From NCBI RefSeq assembly GCF_013299165.1, contig NZ_JAAFKD010000001.1, forward strand, positions 1 to 64,000: 64,000 nucleotides of DNA. The letters are read 5' to 3'. Made by a program: the position numbers and the translations under genes. Shown one piece after another: positions 44,593 through 53,896 of this stretch. The notes beneath the pieces are model-generated. The model ran no database searches, had not been told where the DNA came from, and saw only the letters and a program-made list of their open reading frames with translations. Numbering within the stretch: the first letter of the stretch is position 1; each line of letters begins with the position of its first letter. The DNA comes from Microcoleus sp. bin38.metabat.b11b12b14.051. GTDB taxonomy: Bacteria > Cyanobacteriota > Cyanobacteriia > Cyanobacteriales > Microcoleaceae.

Positions 44593-45065
44593 ATAGAAAT
44601 GGGAATGGGGAATGGGAATTGGGAATTGGGAATTGGGAATTGGTAATTGGTAATTGGTAATTGGTAATTGGGAATTGGGATTCGGGGAATTTAACCCAAT
44701 AACTTATAACTTATCTCAAATTTCTGAAATATACAGAATACCGGGCGAATGTAATTCGCACGCCACATAAACGAAACCCGCCTCCGCGGGTTGCAGAAAT
44801 ATACAAGACCTCTTGCAAAAATAGCTAGGAACGGGCTCTTCGGCCCGTTCCAAAAATTGAGCAAAAAGACTTTTGCAAGAGATCTACAGAAGACCGGGCG
44901 AATGGAATTCGCATCTACGCAAGCGCAACACGCCTGTGCGGGTTGAAGATTCGCCCGTGGTTGAGATTCCCGGCGAATGGAATTCGCGTCTACACAAACG
45001 AAACCCGCCTCCGCGGGTTGCAGAAATATACAGAAGACCCGGCGAATGGAATTCGCGCCTACTTT
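44593..45065. repeat. GGGAATT tandem repeats and family B palindromic repeats
   Basis: From 44600 to 44680 runs an array of GGGAATT/GGTAATT heptamers. From about 44740 to 45065 there are four copies of a repeat with GGCGAATGGAATTCGC, TCTACACAAACGAAACCCG and CCTCCGCGGGTTG, partly shared with family A (the TCTACACAAACGAA block). One inverted-repeat element (44806-44885) is set among them. No gene is supported; an open frame across it is a repeat translation. Confidence 0.85.
44806..44885. repeat. Inverted-repeat element, family E copy 1
   Basis: An 80-bp element with terminal arms AGACCTCTTGCAAAA (44806-44820) and TTTTGCAAGAGATCT (44871-44885), inverse with one mismatch. It contains an internal hairpin GGAACGGGC/GCCCGTTCC. 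It lies between family B repeats. A second copy at 49702-49868 is enlarged by another palindrome inserted inside it. Confidence 0.82.
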
Positions 45066-45131
45066 CTTTTCCTATAAAAAAAGGGGCGAGCCCGAAGCCC
45101 GCCCCGCCAAAAATTATGCTGCTGCTATTGA

Positions 45132-47147
45132 TTAACCCAACAGCGCCTGAGCTTTAGCTACGACATTATCAACGGTGTAGCCAAACTTTTCTAAAGCAAC
45201 CGGGCCTGGTGCAGAAGCGCCGAATCTGTCGATGCTGATGCTGTCACCTTCGGAACCTAAGTAACGTCCCCAGCCGAAGCTAACAGCGGCTTCCACAGCC
45301 AACCGCTTGGTAACAGCTTTGGGGAGTACAGATTCGCGGTAAGCGGCATCTTGCAAGTCGAACAATTCCCAGCAAGGCATTGAAACGACGCGGACTTTAT
45401 TGCCTGCGGCGCGCAATTTTTCAGCGGCATCAACGCAGAGGTATGTTTCGCCACCGGTGCCGATTAAAATGATGTCTGGTGTGCCGCCGTCGTCGGACAA
45501 AATGTAAGCGCCTTTGGCTGTTCCTTCGATCGAGCTTCCGGCCAAATTTGGCAAGTTTTGACGGGACAAAGCCATTAAAGTCGGGCGTTTGCGGCTTTCA
45601 ATTGCGACTTTGTAAGCGCCGGATGTTTCGTTACCATCGGCTGGGCGCATTACCAACAAATCGGGGATTACGCGCAGGGAAGCGATGGTTTCGACTGGTT
45701 GGTGAGTGGGGCCGTCTTCGCCTAAGGCTACGGAGTCGTGAGTCATGACATAGATGACTCCGGCTTCGGAGAGTGCGGAGAGGCGAATTGCACCGCGCAT
45801 ATAGTCGGCAAAGACTAAGAAAGTTGCACAGTAAGGAATTAAACCGCCGTGCAATACCATACCATTGGCGATCGCGCCCATGCCATGTTCCCGCACGCCA
45901 AACCGGAGGTTGCGTCCTTCGTATTGACCTTTTTGGAAATCTTTTTCACCCTTGAGCAAAGTCATGTTAGAAGATGCCAAGTCAGCAGAACCACCGATTA
46001 ATTCAGGTAGAACAGCAGCCAAAGCATTCAAACATTTGCCAGAATGATTCCGGCTGGAATCTGCCTTATCTTCCGGCTTGTATGTTGGCAAAACTTTATC
46101 CCAACCTTCGGGAAGTTTGCCTGCTACTGCGCGATCGTATTCTGCTGCTTCAGCAGGATATGCTGCTTTATAAGCTGCAAAAGCTGTTTCCCATTCTTGC
46201 TCAGCCGCAGCGCCACGTTCTACTGCTTTGCGGAAGTGTGCCAAAGCATCACTAGGAATTTCAAAGGGTGCGTGTTCCCACTTCAAGAAATCGCGAGTTG
46301 CTTTGACTTCATCGGTACCCAAAGCAGCACCGTGAGAGCTGTAGGAATTGCGCTTGTTAGGAGAACCAAAACCAATGATGGTGCGGACTTTAATCATGGA
46401 CGGTTTGTCCGTGACTTTTTTGGCTTCTTCAATAGCTTTGTGAACTGCTTCTAGGTTAGTATCATCGTCTAGAGCGGTATTGTCTACTGTAATAACGTGC
46501 CAGTTATAAGCTTCAAAACGCTTGCCGACATCTTCAGTAAAGGCCAAGCTGGTGTCGCCTTCAATAGAAATGTGATTGTCATCGTACAGGGCGATTAATT
46601 TGCCGAGTCCGAGGTGTCCGGCCAAGGAAGCAGCTTCGCCGGAAATGCCTTCCATGTGGCAGCCGTCACCCATGATGACATAGGTGTAGTGGTCAACAAT
46701 GGTGTGGTCGGGCTTGTTAAATTTGGCAGCGAGGTGAGCTTCTGCCATTGCCAAACCGACGGCGTTAGCAATCCCTTGTCCGAGGGGGCCGGTGGTAACT
46801 TCTATGCCTTCGGTGATGAAGTTTTCTGGGTGTCCGGGGGTTTTGGATTCCCACTGACGAAATTGCTTGATGTCGTCGAGGGTGACGCTATCGTAGCCGG
46901 TCAAGTGCATGAGGGCGTACTGTAGCATACAGCCGTGGCCGGCGGAGAGGACGAAGCGATCGCGATTGAACCACTTAGGGTTTTTGGGGTTGAACCGCAT
47001 AAACCGATCCCACAGCACGAAGGCCATAGGAGCAGCGCCCATCGGCAGTCCCGGGTGTCCTGATTTTGCTTTTTCTACCGCATCGATGGCGAGAAAGCGG
47101 ATAGAGTTGATGCAGAGTTCTTCGAGTGATTGAGTTGCAACAGCCAT
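45132..47147 (-). CDS. tkt: Transketolase
   Basis: A thiamine-diphosphate enzyme that moves two-carbon ketol units in the Calvin cycle and pentose phosphate pathway. The 671-aa length is standard. The N-terminal [20 protein letters not shown], the cofactor motif [19 protein letters not shown] (Gly160-Asp-Gly162), [13 protein letters not shown], and the pyrimidine-domain [16 protein letters not shown] all fit. No signal peptide. It is monocistronic: tandem repeats lie on both sides. It is essential for photosynthetic carbon fixation. Confidence 0.98.
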   Translation of the reverse strand: MAVATQSLEELCINSIRFLAIDAVEKAKSGHPGLPMGAAPMAFVLWDRFMRFNPKNPKWFNRDRFVLSAGHGCMLQYALMHLTGYDSVTLDDIKQFRQWESKTPGHPENFITEGIEVTTGPLGQGIANAVGLAMAEAHLAAKFNKPDHTIVDHYTYVIMGDGCHMEGISGEAASLAGHLGLGKLIALYDDNHISIEGDTSLAFTEDVGKRFEAYNWHVITVDNTALDDDTNLEAVHKAIEEAKKVTDKPSMIKVRTIIGFGSPNKRNSYSSHGAALGTDEVKATRDFLKWEHAPFEIPSDALAHFRKAVERGAAAEQEWETAFAAYKAAYPAEAAEYDRAVAGKLPEGWDKVLPTYKPEDKADSSRNHSGKCLNALAAVLPELIGGSADLASSNMTLLKGEKDFQKGQYEGRNLRFGVREHGMGAIANGMVLHGGLIPYCATFLVFADYMRGAIRLSALSEAGVIYVMTHDSVALGEDGPTHQPVETIASLRVIPDLLVMRPADGNETSGAYKVAIESRKRPTLMALSRQNLPNLAGSSIEGTAKGAYILSDDGGTPDIILIGTGGETYLCVDAAEKLRAAGNKVRVVSMPCWELFDLQDAAYRESVLPKAVTKRLAVEAAVSFGWGRYLGSEGDSISIDRFGASAPGPVALEKFGYTVDNVVAKAQALLG

Positions 47148-47334
47148 AATTCTGGTTTTTATATGTAAGAGAGAGTGTGTGGTCGATTCTGGCAGAGGTG
47201 CGATGAGTCGAGTTCGATCGCCCGCGTCTCTGCTGTTGTATTGTGGAACTGCCGTGAGGCTGCACTACATATCATCTCACCACTTGCGATCGACAGACAA
47301 CTTAATTTTTTAAGGTTTCGGTCGCTTTGGCAGT

Positions 47335-47455
47335 TGGCAGTTGGCAGTGGACAGTTGACAGTTGACAGTTGACAGTTGACAGTTGACAGTTGACAGTTGA
47401 CAGTTGACAGTTGGCAGTTGACAGTGGACAGTTGACAGTGGACAGTTGGTAGTCG
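47335..47455. repeat. ACAGTTG tandem heptamer array upstream of tkt
   Basis: An array of about 15 heptamers of GACAGTT/GGCAGTT type, mostly perfect. It is the reverse complement of the CAACTGT arrays at 22572, 53717 and 55600. It lies about 190 bases upstream of the transketolase start. No coding content. Confidence 0.9.
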
Positions 47456-47599
47456 TTGATATATAAGGGGTTTAGTTTTTATTCGTGAGATTGTTTAAGT
47501 CCGCGCCAGATGTGGCGGTTGCTGTAGCAGATTTTAGTCAACAGTCAAGGCAGGGTGGACGATCGCAAGTGTATCTTGATTGTTTGAAAAATTCATCTG

Positions 47600-47880
47600 T
47601 GTTGCGCGGTTGTCAGTAACTCAGCCCTAAAGCGACTGAGCTTGCAAGAGAAATCGAGCAAGCTGTGCTGACCAGCCTAAGACTGTCGAGGTCTACGTTA
47701 TTCGGGTCACGATACCGGAGAATGCGACGCTAGTTTTCCGCTCTATCGCTAGTAGTTAAACAGTCTTAAAGTCACTGAGACAGTGCTCCTAGCCTCACAA
47801 GCCCTTATAACATTGGCGAAGCGAACATTACCCCGCAAGGGAGCCCAACAAAGGCAACCATTATGCGTACAGGATTGTGA
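47600..47880 (+). ncRNA. Candidate structured RNA, possibly an orphan omega-RNA (HEARO-like)
   Basis: This non-coding block is G/C-rich compared with its flanks and holds nested complementary arms. GTCAG/CTGAC (47612-47616 with 47668-47672) encloses AGCTTGC/GCAAGCT (47639-47645 with 47658-47664). AAGACTGT/ACAGTCTT (47679-47686 with 47760-47767) encloses a branched segment. CACTG-AGA-CAGTG forms a small hairpin (47773-47785). The terminal part (CCCCGCAAGGGAGCCCAAC) reminds me of omega-RNAs found before IscB/IsrB-type genes, but no such gene follows. The strand and ends are guesses. Other intergenic sequence from 47148 to 48045 shows no gene. Confidence 0.42.
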
Positions 47881-48045
47881 AGCTTGAAATGGTAATTGTC
47901 CCATTGAAAGTACATTACAAAAGTACACAAAAGTCAAACAATCCCAAGGCGGTAATGGAAAGATTCACGGTGGTTAAAACCACCCGTGTCGTTTCCCTCT
48001 CCGAGGCTCAAGCCACGCTTGTTTCCCACTTACCGAATTTTTTTT

Positions 48046-49599
48046 ATGACTCTGAGTGAAGCCGAAGTCCGCAGTCAAAAAGTAGACGAACTGCGATCGC
48101 AAGGCATAGAACCGTATCCTAGCCAATCCTACGCGCGATCGCACACAGCCCAACAAGTTCGCGAAATATTTAGTCAGCCGGGAAAAGAACTCGCCAATGG
48201 AGAAAGCGATCCCGAAGAAATTTCCCTGCGATTAGCAGGCCGGATTATTTCCAAGCGAGACAGCGGCAAAATTGGTTTCATCGATTTAAAAGACGCCACA
48301 GACAAAATTCAACTCAAAATCGAGAAAGCAATCGTCACCGGTGCAGTCGGTTTGAGCTTTGAACAAATTAAAAAATTGCTTGATATCGGCGATTTTGTCG
48401 GCGTCGAAGGCATCGGCTGCCGCACACCACGGGGAGAACTTTCTATTTTAGTGCGGGAATTAACACTATTATCAAAAGCTACGATCCAATTTCCCGATGC
48501 TCATTACGGCATTAACGACCCCGAAGTTTGCCGTCGCCACCGCGAAGTAGATTTAGCTAGCAATCAAGATGCGCTCAACCGTTTTATGTTGCGGAGCCGC
48601 ATTGTCCAAAGCATCCGTTCCTATCTCTGGAAATCCGATTTCTACGAAATAGAAACGCCTACACTCCAAGCTATTTACGGTGGAGCTGCTGCTAAGCCAT
48701 TTATTACTCATCATAATGCTTTGGAAGTAGATTTGTATTTGCGAGTTGCACCCGAATTGTTCTTAAAAAGAGCAATTTGCGGTGGATTTGAGCGAGTATT
48801 TGAACTTGGAAAAGCCTTTAGAAATGAGGGTATTGACAGCACTCACAATCCCGAGTTTACCTCTTTAGAAGTTTACCAAGCCTATGCAGATGTGTTCGAC
48901 ATTTTAGGAGTTGTCGAAGATGTGATGTGTTTTGCCGCGGCGGCTGTTTTCGGGGATGTCCTGGAAATTGAAAATCAGGGAGAAACCATCAGTTTAGAGC
49001 GCAAGTTCGACTACAGCGACAAATATCCCGGTTTCAGCGGCAAACACTGGCAAGTTAAAACGATGGTGGAAGCTGTCAGAGACGAGTTTGGGCTGGATTT
49101 TGACAATTTGGACTTGGAAAGTGCGATCGCATCCGCAAGCAAGCTAGAACTGCACCTGTCGAAGTTAGAACAACAGAGTTTAGGCTACGTACTGTACGCA
49201 GTTTTTGATAAATTAGTTGTTCCCAAACTAATTCAACCGACATTCATCATCGACTATCCCGTCGAAGTCAGTCCCCTAGCCAAAGGACACCGCAGCAAAC
49301 CGGGATTTGTTGAACGTTTCGAGTTATTTATCAACGGTACAGAATACTCGAATGGTTTCTCGGAATTGAACGATCCGAAGGAGCAAAGAAAGCGGTTTGA
49401 AGAACAGCTAGCTCAGAAAAATGCAGGCGATGACGAAGCCCATCCTATGGATGAAGATTTCATCCAAGCCCTATCTTTGGGAATGCCGAACTGTGCGGGA
49501 ATGGGCATCGGTGTAGACAGATTGGTGATGCTTTTAACTAATACTCAAAGCATCCGAGATGCGGTGATGTTCCCGACTATGCGGCCGGTCAAAGATTAG
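48046..49599 (+). CDS. lysS: Lysyl-tRNA synthetase, class II (divergent form)
   Basis: Charges tRNA-Lys. It is 517 aa. The N-terminal OB anticodon-binding fold (LRLAGRIISKRDSGKIGFIDLKD) is followed by class II motifs: motif 2 FRNEGIDSTHNPEFTSLE and motif 3 GIGVDRLVMLLT. Lysine-site elements GGAAAKPFITHHNALEVDLYLRVAPE are present. Some wording differs from typical LysRS: the stretch before motif 3 is MPNCAGMGIG where PPTGGLGIG is usual, and the motif 1 region is diverged. ATG 48046 (MTLSEAEVRSQKVDELR) is chosen over an upstream start at 47986. It could be a second LysRS or the only one. Confidence 0.9.
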   Translation: MTLSEAEVRSQKVDELRSQGIEPYPSQSYARSHTAQQVREIFSQPGKELANGESDPEEISLRLAGRIISKRDSGKIGFIDLKDATDKIQLKIEKAIVTGAVGLSFEQIKKLLDIGDFVGVEGIGCRTPRGELSILVRELTLLSKATIQFPDAHYGINDPEVCRRHREVDLASNQDALNRFMLRSRIVQSIRSYLWKSDFYEIETPTLQAIYGGAAAKPFITHHNALEVDLYLRVAPELFLKRAICGGFERVFELGKAFRNEGIDSTHNPEFTSLEVYQAYADVFDILGVVEDVMCFAAAAVFGDVLEIENQGETISLERKFDYSDKYPGFSGKHWQVKTMVEAVRDEFGLDFDNLDLESAIASASKLELHLSKLEQQSLGYVLYAVFDKLVVPKLIQPTFIIDYPVEVSPLAKGHRSKPGFVERFELFINGTEYSNGFSELNDPKEQRKRFEEQLAQKNAGDDEAHPMDEDFIQALSLGMPNCAGMGIGVDRLVMLLTNTQSIRDAVMFPTMRPVKD

Positions 49600-49701
49600 C
49601 AATCAGTTCGATAGTTCGGACTTCAGTCGTCATAGTTTCCTTAAATAAATAAGGACTTGCATTCCTGAGCGCGAACAATATGCAGCGAGGTGGGCAATGC
49701 A

Positions 49702-49868
49702 CGCCTCTTGCAAAAATAACCAGGACTGCTCTGGGGCCCGTTCCACAATTTCGTTCGTAGTGTGGACTTTAGTCCGCAACATACTGCGGACTAAAGTCCA
49801 CACTACGAACCTTACTTATTACAGTCAATCGACTGGATACGATATAAATTGACTTTTGCAAGAGTTCT
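49702..49868. repeat. Family E element with an inserted GTTCGTAGTG palindrome (nested)
   Basis: The outer arms CGCCTCTTGCAAAA (49702-49715) and TTTTGCAAGAGTTCT (49854-49868) match the element at 44806-44885, including GGGCCCGTTCCA. Inside lies a 58-bp hairpin with perfect 26-bp arms (49753-49778 and 49785-49810, beginning GTTCGTAGTGTGGACTTTAG) and a tail CTTACTTATTACAGTCAATC shared with the copy at 61613-61700. This looks like one palindromic element inserted into another. Confidence 0.85.
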
Positions 49869-49885
49869 AATCCACACCTACATTT

Positions 49886-50485
49886 TTAGCGCATAAACGA
49901 ACTGACAACACCGTTCAAATCTTCAGCCAAAGGGTTTCCCAAGGCCTTGAACTTCCACTCGCCGCTTTCTCGATAAACTTCTCCCATCAACATATTTACT
50001 TTTCCTTCATAGGAAGGATCGCTTGACAAGCGATAGCGCGCTATTTCTTTCCCGGCTGCATCTACAGCCCTCACATAAGCATTTTCTACCATGCCAAAAT
50101 GCTGTTTTCTCGCTGGCGCATCGTAAATATTGACGCCCAAAATAATTTTGTGATATTCTGCTGGCAAAGAGCTGAGTTTGACAAATATTTGTTCGTCGTC
50201 TCCTTCGCCTGCTCCCGTCAGGTTGTCGCCGGAGTGAATCACAGTTTTGTCCTTTGATTCTAAATGAGAGTAATAAATTACATCCTCTTTATAATTTTTC
50301 AATTTGCCATTTTCTCCCAGCAGCAAAGCGTAGGAATCTAAGTCAAAATTTGCACCGCTGCTTCTACCGAAAAGATTTGTTTTAGCTTTCGCTACATCCC
50401 AGCCCAAAGCTACTGTCAATCGGGATAAGTCGAATTCGCTTTTGCTGAGTACGATCGATTGTCCTTTGGTCAAGTTGATAGCCAT
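49886..50485 (-). CDS. TerD-family protein
   Basis: A 199-aa protein of the tellurium-resistance/stress TerD family. MAINLTKGQSIVLSK, the calcium-binding NFDLDSYALLL, and GEGDDEQIFVKLSSLPA are characteristic, with a C-terminal GEVYRESGEWKFKALG. TerD proteins bind calcium and take part in stress or surface-linked functions that remain unclear. A second, better-conserved paralogue lies 200 bases upstream in the same direction. No other ter genes (terB, terC) are next to them, so tellurite resistance itself is not implied. Confidence 0.92.
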   Translation of the reverse strand: MAINLTKGQSIVLSKSEFDLSRLTVALGWDVAKAKTNLFGRSSGANFDLDSYALLLGENGKLKNYKEDVIYYSHLESKDKTVIHSGDNLTGAGEGDDEQIFVKLSSLPAEYHKIILGVNIYDAPARKQHFGMVENAYVRAVDAAGKEIARYRLSSDPSYEGKVNMLMGEVYRESGEWKFKALGNPLAEDLNGVVSSFMR

Positions 50486-50523
50486 AATTTTGTGATTTTG
50501 TAAGGTTTATCGTGCAATATGCT

Positions 50524-50670
50524 TGGGATCAGACGGCGGTTGAAACCAGGTTTATAAAGACAAAACCCGCCGACGCGGGTTTGCGAGTGGGCGGTTAAAA
50601 TTACCTGACTTTCTTCAGCCCGCTTGGCATGGACTTTGTGTTTGTAGACGCAGTTTCAACCGCCGTATTA
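50524..50670. repeat. Family A palindromic repeat between the two TerD genes
   Basis: AGACGGCGGTTGAAACCAGG (50531-50550) begins the cluster, followed by an AAACCCGCCGACGCGGGTTT palindrome and the inverse arm GACGCAGTTTCAACCGCCG (50648-50666). The copies are more degenerate than those near modA. They separate the paired terD-like genes. Confidence 0.82.
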
Positions 50671-50684
50671 TCTATTTCCTTCGA

Positions 50685-51254
50685 TCAGGCATACTTATCT
50701 ACAAAGCTTTGCAAGCCGGAATTGTAACCTTGTCCCACAGCTTGGAACCTCCACTCGCCATCTTTCTTGTAAAGTCTGCCAAACTCCACCGCCGTCTCCC
50801 GAGAAAAATCCTCATCCAAATCGTACTTAGTTACTTCTGTGTTAGTAGTAGTGTCGTAAATCCTGATAAAAGCATTCCGCACTGAACCGAAGTTTTGCCT
50901 TCTCGATTCTGCTTCGTGGATTGTCACCACAAACACAATCTCTTCTACCGCCGGATCGACTTTAGTTAAATCGACTGTAACGGTTTCATCATCGCCAACT
51001 CCTTCTCCGGTTCTGCTGTCTCCCAGATGTTTTACAGAACCGTCCGGCGACTCTTTGTTATTGTAGAAAACAAAGTATTTTTCGCTGGGAATTTTCGTAT
51101 TTGTCCCCAACATAAACACGGAAGCATCTAAGTCAAATGCCCCGCCTGTGTCTGTATCGTTGGTATCCCATCCCAAACCAATCCCGGCATTTTTCATTCC
51201 CGGTGCTTCTTTAGAAAGATTGATTCTTCCGCCTTTCTCTAAATTGATTGACAT
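50685..51254 (-). CDS. TerD-family protein (canonical)
   Basis: A 189-aa protein, close to canonical TerD/TerE: MSINLEKGGRINLSKEAPGMKNAGIGLGWD, calcium-binding AFDLDASVFML, GVGDDETVTVDLTKVDP, SRRQNFGSVRNAFIRIYD and EFGRLYKKDGEWRFQAVGQGY. ATG 51254 fits the family start; eight codons of an upstream frame are dropped. It is full length and without a signal peptide, so cytosolic or peripherally membrane-bound. It probably forms a stress-related calcium-binding pair with the gene downstream. Confidence 0.94.
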   Translation of the reverse strand: MSINLEKGGRINLSKEAPGMKNAGIGLGWDTNDTDTGGAFDLDASVFMLGTNTKIPSEKYFVFYNNKESPDGSVKHLGDSRTGEGVGDDETVTVDLTKVDPAVEEIVFVVTIHEAESRRQNFGSVRNAFIRIYDTTTNTEVTKYDLDEDFSRETAVEFGRLYKKDGEWRFQAVGQGYNSGLQSFVDKYA

Positions 51255-51309
51255 TTGCTCTCCTGTTCGCAACATCACTCTTAGTTACCGATCGCAATTA
51301 TATCAATTA

Positions 51310-51843
51310 TCATAGGAGCTTGACAAATTGCTGCTGATACTCATCCTCTGTCATGAGTTCTTTGGTACTTTCCACCCTGTCTAAAAAGACAATGCCATCT
51401 AAATGATCGTATTCGTGTTGAACAATCCGAGCCACAAAATCTGTCAATTCTTGTCGGTGAAGTTTGCCGTCTCTACAAGTGTACTCTATCTCGATCGCCC
51501 TACTTCTCGGCACCAATCCCCGAATCCCCGGAATGCTCAAACAGCCTTCCCAGTCTTTGACTGTTTCTGTGGATGCAGCGACAATCCGGGGATTAATCAT
51601 CGCTGTCGGTTCCATGTGCGGTGCTTGGGGATAGCGCAGGTTGGGGCGAGATGCGACGATGAACAGCCGATCGCACATCGCCGCTTGAGGCGCCGCAATC
51701 CCCACTCCGTGCGCGTGTTGGACGGTAGATATCAGGTTGTCGATGAGCTGTTGAATGCGATCGGCCTTCACATTCTCCACAACTTGCGACGGTTGGCGCA
51801 ATACGGGATTTCCTAATTGAGAAATTTGCAATATTTTAGTCAT
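51310..51843 (-). CDS. def: Peptide deformylase
   Basis: Removes the formyl group from the N-terminal methionine of new proteins. It is 177 aa. All three motifs are intact: GVGIAAPQ (46-53), EGCLSIPG with metal ligand Cys101, and QHEYDHLDG with metal ligands His143 and His147 and catalytic Glu144. ATG 51843 lies immediately beside the GTCATTA tandem repeat array. Cyanobacteria often have two such genes; whether another exists elsewhere cannot be told. Confidence 0.96.
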   Translation of the reverse strand: MTKILQISQLGNPVLRQPSQVVENVKADRIQQLIDNLISTVQHAHGVGIAAPQAAMCDRLFIVASRPNLRYPQAPHMEPTAMINPRIVAASTETVKDWEGCLSIPGIRGLVPRSRAIEIEYTCRDGKLHRQELTDFVARIVQHEYDHLDGIVFLDRVESTKELMTEDEYQQQFVKLL

Positions 51844-52160
51844 TTGTCATTAGTCATTAGTCATTGGTCATTGGTCATTTGTCATTAGTCATTGGTCATT
51901 TGAATCCGCTACATCCGCTACAAAATCCGCTGCCGAACCGCTCTCTTACATCCGCTACATCCGCTACAAAATCCGTTGCCGAACCGCCCTCTTACATCCG
52001 CTACATCCGCTACAAAATCCGCTGCCGAACCGCCCTCTTACATCCGCTACATCCGCTACATCCGCTACAAAATCCGCTGCCGAACTGCCTCTTACATCCG
52101 CTACATCCGTTACAAAATCCGCTGCCGAACTGCCTCTTTCATCCGTTACATCCGTTACCC
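51844..52160. repeat. GTCATTA heptamers and CATCCGCTA minisatellite
   Basis: From 51844 to 51900 runs a GTCATTAGTCATTGG heptamer array. From 51904 to 52160 runs a minisatellite. Its units of about 45-70 bp combine ACATCCGCTACATCCGCTAC, AAAATCCGCTGCCGAACCGC and CTCTTACATCCG, with five or more copies of variable internal number. It reaches the stop codon of the HtrA gene at 52164. The plus-strand frame here is a translation of the repeat and not a gene. Confidence 0.9.
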
Positions 52161-52163
52161 AAC

Positions 52164-53402
52164 TTACCGAACTTGTTGAACAGGCAAACTCCCCGGTTTA
52201 ACAATCAAATTAACTATTTGCCCATTGCGGTTAATCTCCATTTGCAAAGTGCCGCCAACTTTCGCATTCTGCACAAACTCCTGAACAGCTTCCGACTGAA
52301 TAATCGGCTGATTGTTAACCTTTTGAATCACATCTCCAGCGCGCAAACCTGCTGCGGCTGCGGGAGAATTAGGAACAACGCTCACAATTGCCACACCCCG
52401 ATCGACTGCAACTCGCAGATTGCTGTTAGCATTGCTGTTAATTTGCTGCTTCACCTCCGCAGTCAGCGTCGCCATTTCAATGCCAAGATAAGCGTGTTCG
52501 ACTTTCCCCGTCGAAATCAGTTCCTTCGCCACCTCTTGCGCGGCCTGAATCGGAATCGCAAACCCCAATCCTTGCGCGCCTTGAATAATCGCCGTATTCA
52601 TCCCGATAACTTCCCCCGAAGCATTCAGCAGCGGGCCGCCGGAATTCCCCGGATTGATTGCAGCGTCTGTTTGAATAAAACCGATCCGCTTGTCGGGTAC
52701 GCCCACATCGGTACTCGATCGCCCTGTAGCGCTAATTATCCCCGCAGTTACGGAATTGTCCAAGCCCAAAGGATTGCCGATCGCGATCGCCCATTCCCCA
52801 GATAGCAGTTTATCAGAATTGCCGATCGGCACCACAGGCAGATCATTCGCCTCAATCTTCACCACAGCCACATCCGTCACCTTATCCGCCCCCAAAACTC
52901 GCCCCTGATAGCTGCGGCCATCCTTGAGAGTGACATTTACCGTATCCGCACCTTCCACAACGTGAGCGTTAGTGAGAATTACGCCGTCGGCGCCAATCAC
53001 AAAACCCGAACCCGTACCCCGTTCGATCCCGCCCCTACCAGAATTCGGTTGTCCGCCAAAAAAATCTTCCGGCGACAGCCCTTTATTTCCCGGTTTCACC
53101 CGACGCGAAGCATCGATCCGCACCACCGCCGGGCCAACTTTTGCCACCGCAGTCACAATAAAATTCACGTTAGCGGCATCGCCCGACAAGGGAACTTGCG
53201 GCAAAACTTTGCTAGCTTGAGGCTTAGTATTAGCAGGCAATTGCAATTTCGGTTGCAGCGCCTTTTGTGCCGAATCGCCAGAATTTGTACGTAATTGAGA
53301 AACCGATAGCCGATCGCCCAACATTGCTGCTCCGGCTCCCGTTACCAGCAGCAATATGTAAATTGCCGGTTGCTTCCAAAATTTGCCAGTAGAACTCTTC
53401 AT
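52164..53402 (-). CDS. HtrA/Deg-type serine protease with PDZ domain
   Basis: A 412-aa envelope protease. An N-terminal membrane anchor or signal ([16 protein letters not shown], about 14-29) is followed by a trypsin-like domain with His147 (TNAHVVE), Asp177 (DVAVVKI) and Ser254 ([10 protein letters not shown]). One PDZ domain follows (about 320-405, [16 protein letters not shown]). It belongs to the same group as the protease at 16018 but is only partly similar outside the catalytic core. It probably takes part in periplasmic or lumenal quality control. Its 3' end abuts the minisatellite. Confidence 0.94.
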   Translation of the reverse strand: MKSSTGKFWKQPAIYILLLVTGAGAAMLGDRLSVSQLRTNSGDSAQKALQPKLQLPANTKPQASKVLPQVPLSGDAANVNFIVTAVAKVGPAVVRIDASRRVKPGNKGLSPEDFFGGQPNSGRGGIERGTGSGFVIGADGVILTNAHVVEGADTVNVTLKDGRSYQGRVLGADKVTDVAVVKIEANDLPVVPIGNSDKLLSGEWAIAIGNPLGLDNSVTAGIISATGRSSTDVGVPDKRIGFIQTDAAINPGNSGGPLLNASGEVIGMNTAIIQGAQGLGFAIPIQAAQEVAKELISTGKVEHAYLGIEMATLTAEVKQQINSNANSNLRVAVDRGVAIVSVVPNSPAAAAGLRAGDVIQKVNNQPIIQSEAVQEFVQNAKVGGTLQMEINRNGQIVNLIVKPGSLPVQQVR

Positions 53403-53896
53403 CGCGACGTTTTAAGGCTTTCCTGCCAAATTTAAATATTTGCCTAGCGGTTCCCCGATACCTGCTCTATCGCCTGCGTCCGACAAAAATTTTGCGCGAT
53501 CGGCAGACTCCTATAAACTTTAGCATTCAGCTTCTCATTTTGGATTTGTGATCGCCAATTTTGGCTAATTTGGTAAAATAAGCCAGCTTTCGCCCCTAAA
53601 TCCCAAATCCTTTCATTTCAAACGTAATTTATAGCAACCGCCAAAGCTGTTAAGACATAGATAACCTCATGAATAGAGCCCGAGACCCCTCTACCCTAAA
53701 CGGTTTGATTCCTGTAGCTGTCAACTGTCAACTGTCAACTGTCAACTGTCAACTGTTAACTGTCAACTGTCAACTGTCAAGCGGTCAACTGTCAACTGTC
53801 AACTGTCTGTCGGTCTAGCTTCCCAACGACCAACTCGATTAAACTAAACTCTCTGGACTTGACAATCTCTTGAATGCCGATCGGCAGAGGTAAGCA
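53403..53896. other. Region upstream of dnaA with CAACTGT array
   Basis: About 490 bases between the HtrA start and dnaA. A GTCAACT heptamer array covers about 53717-53808. No gene is supported: the minus-strand frame from 53792 is a shadow of dnaA. No clear DnaA box was seen here; these cluster instead between dnaA and dnaN. The dnaA promoter is presumably in this region. Confidence 0.6.

Noticed and set aside
51864-52805. 313-codon plus-strand open frame
   Set aside because: It is a translation of the minisatellite and then the antisense of the HtrA gene, which has an intact catalytic triad on the other strand.
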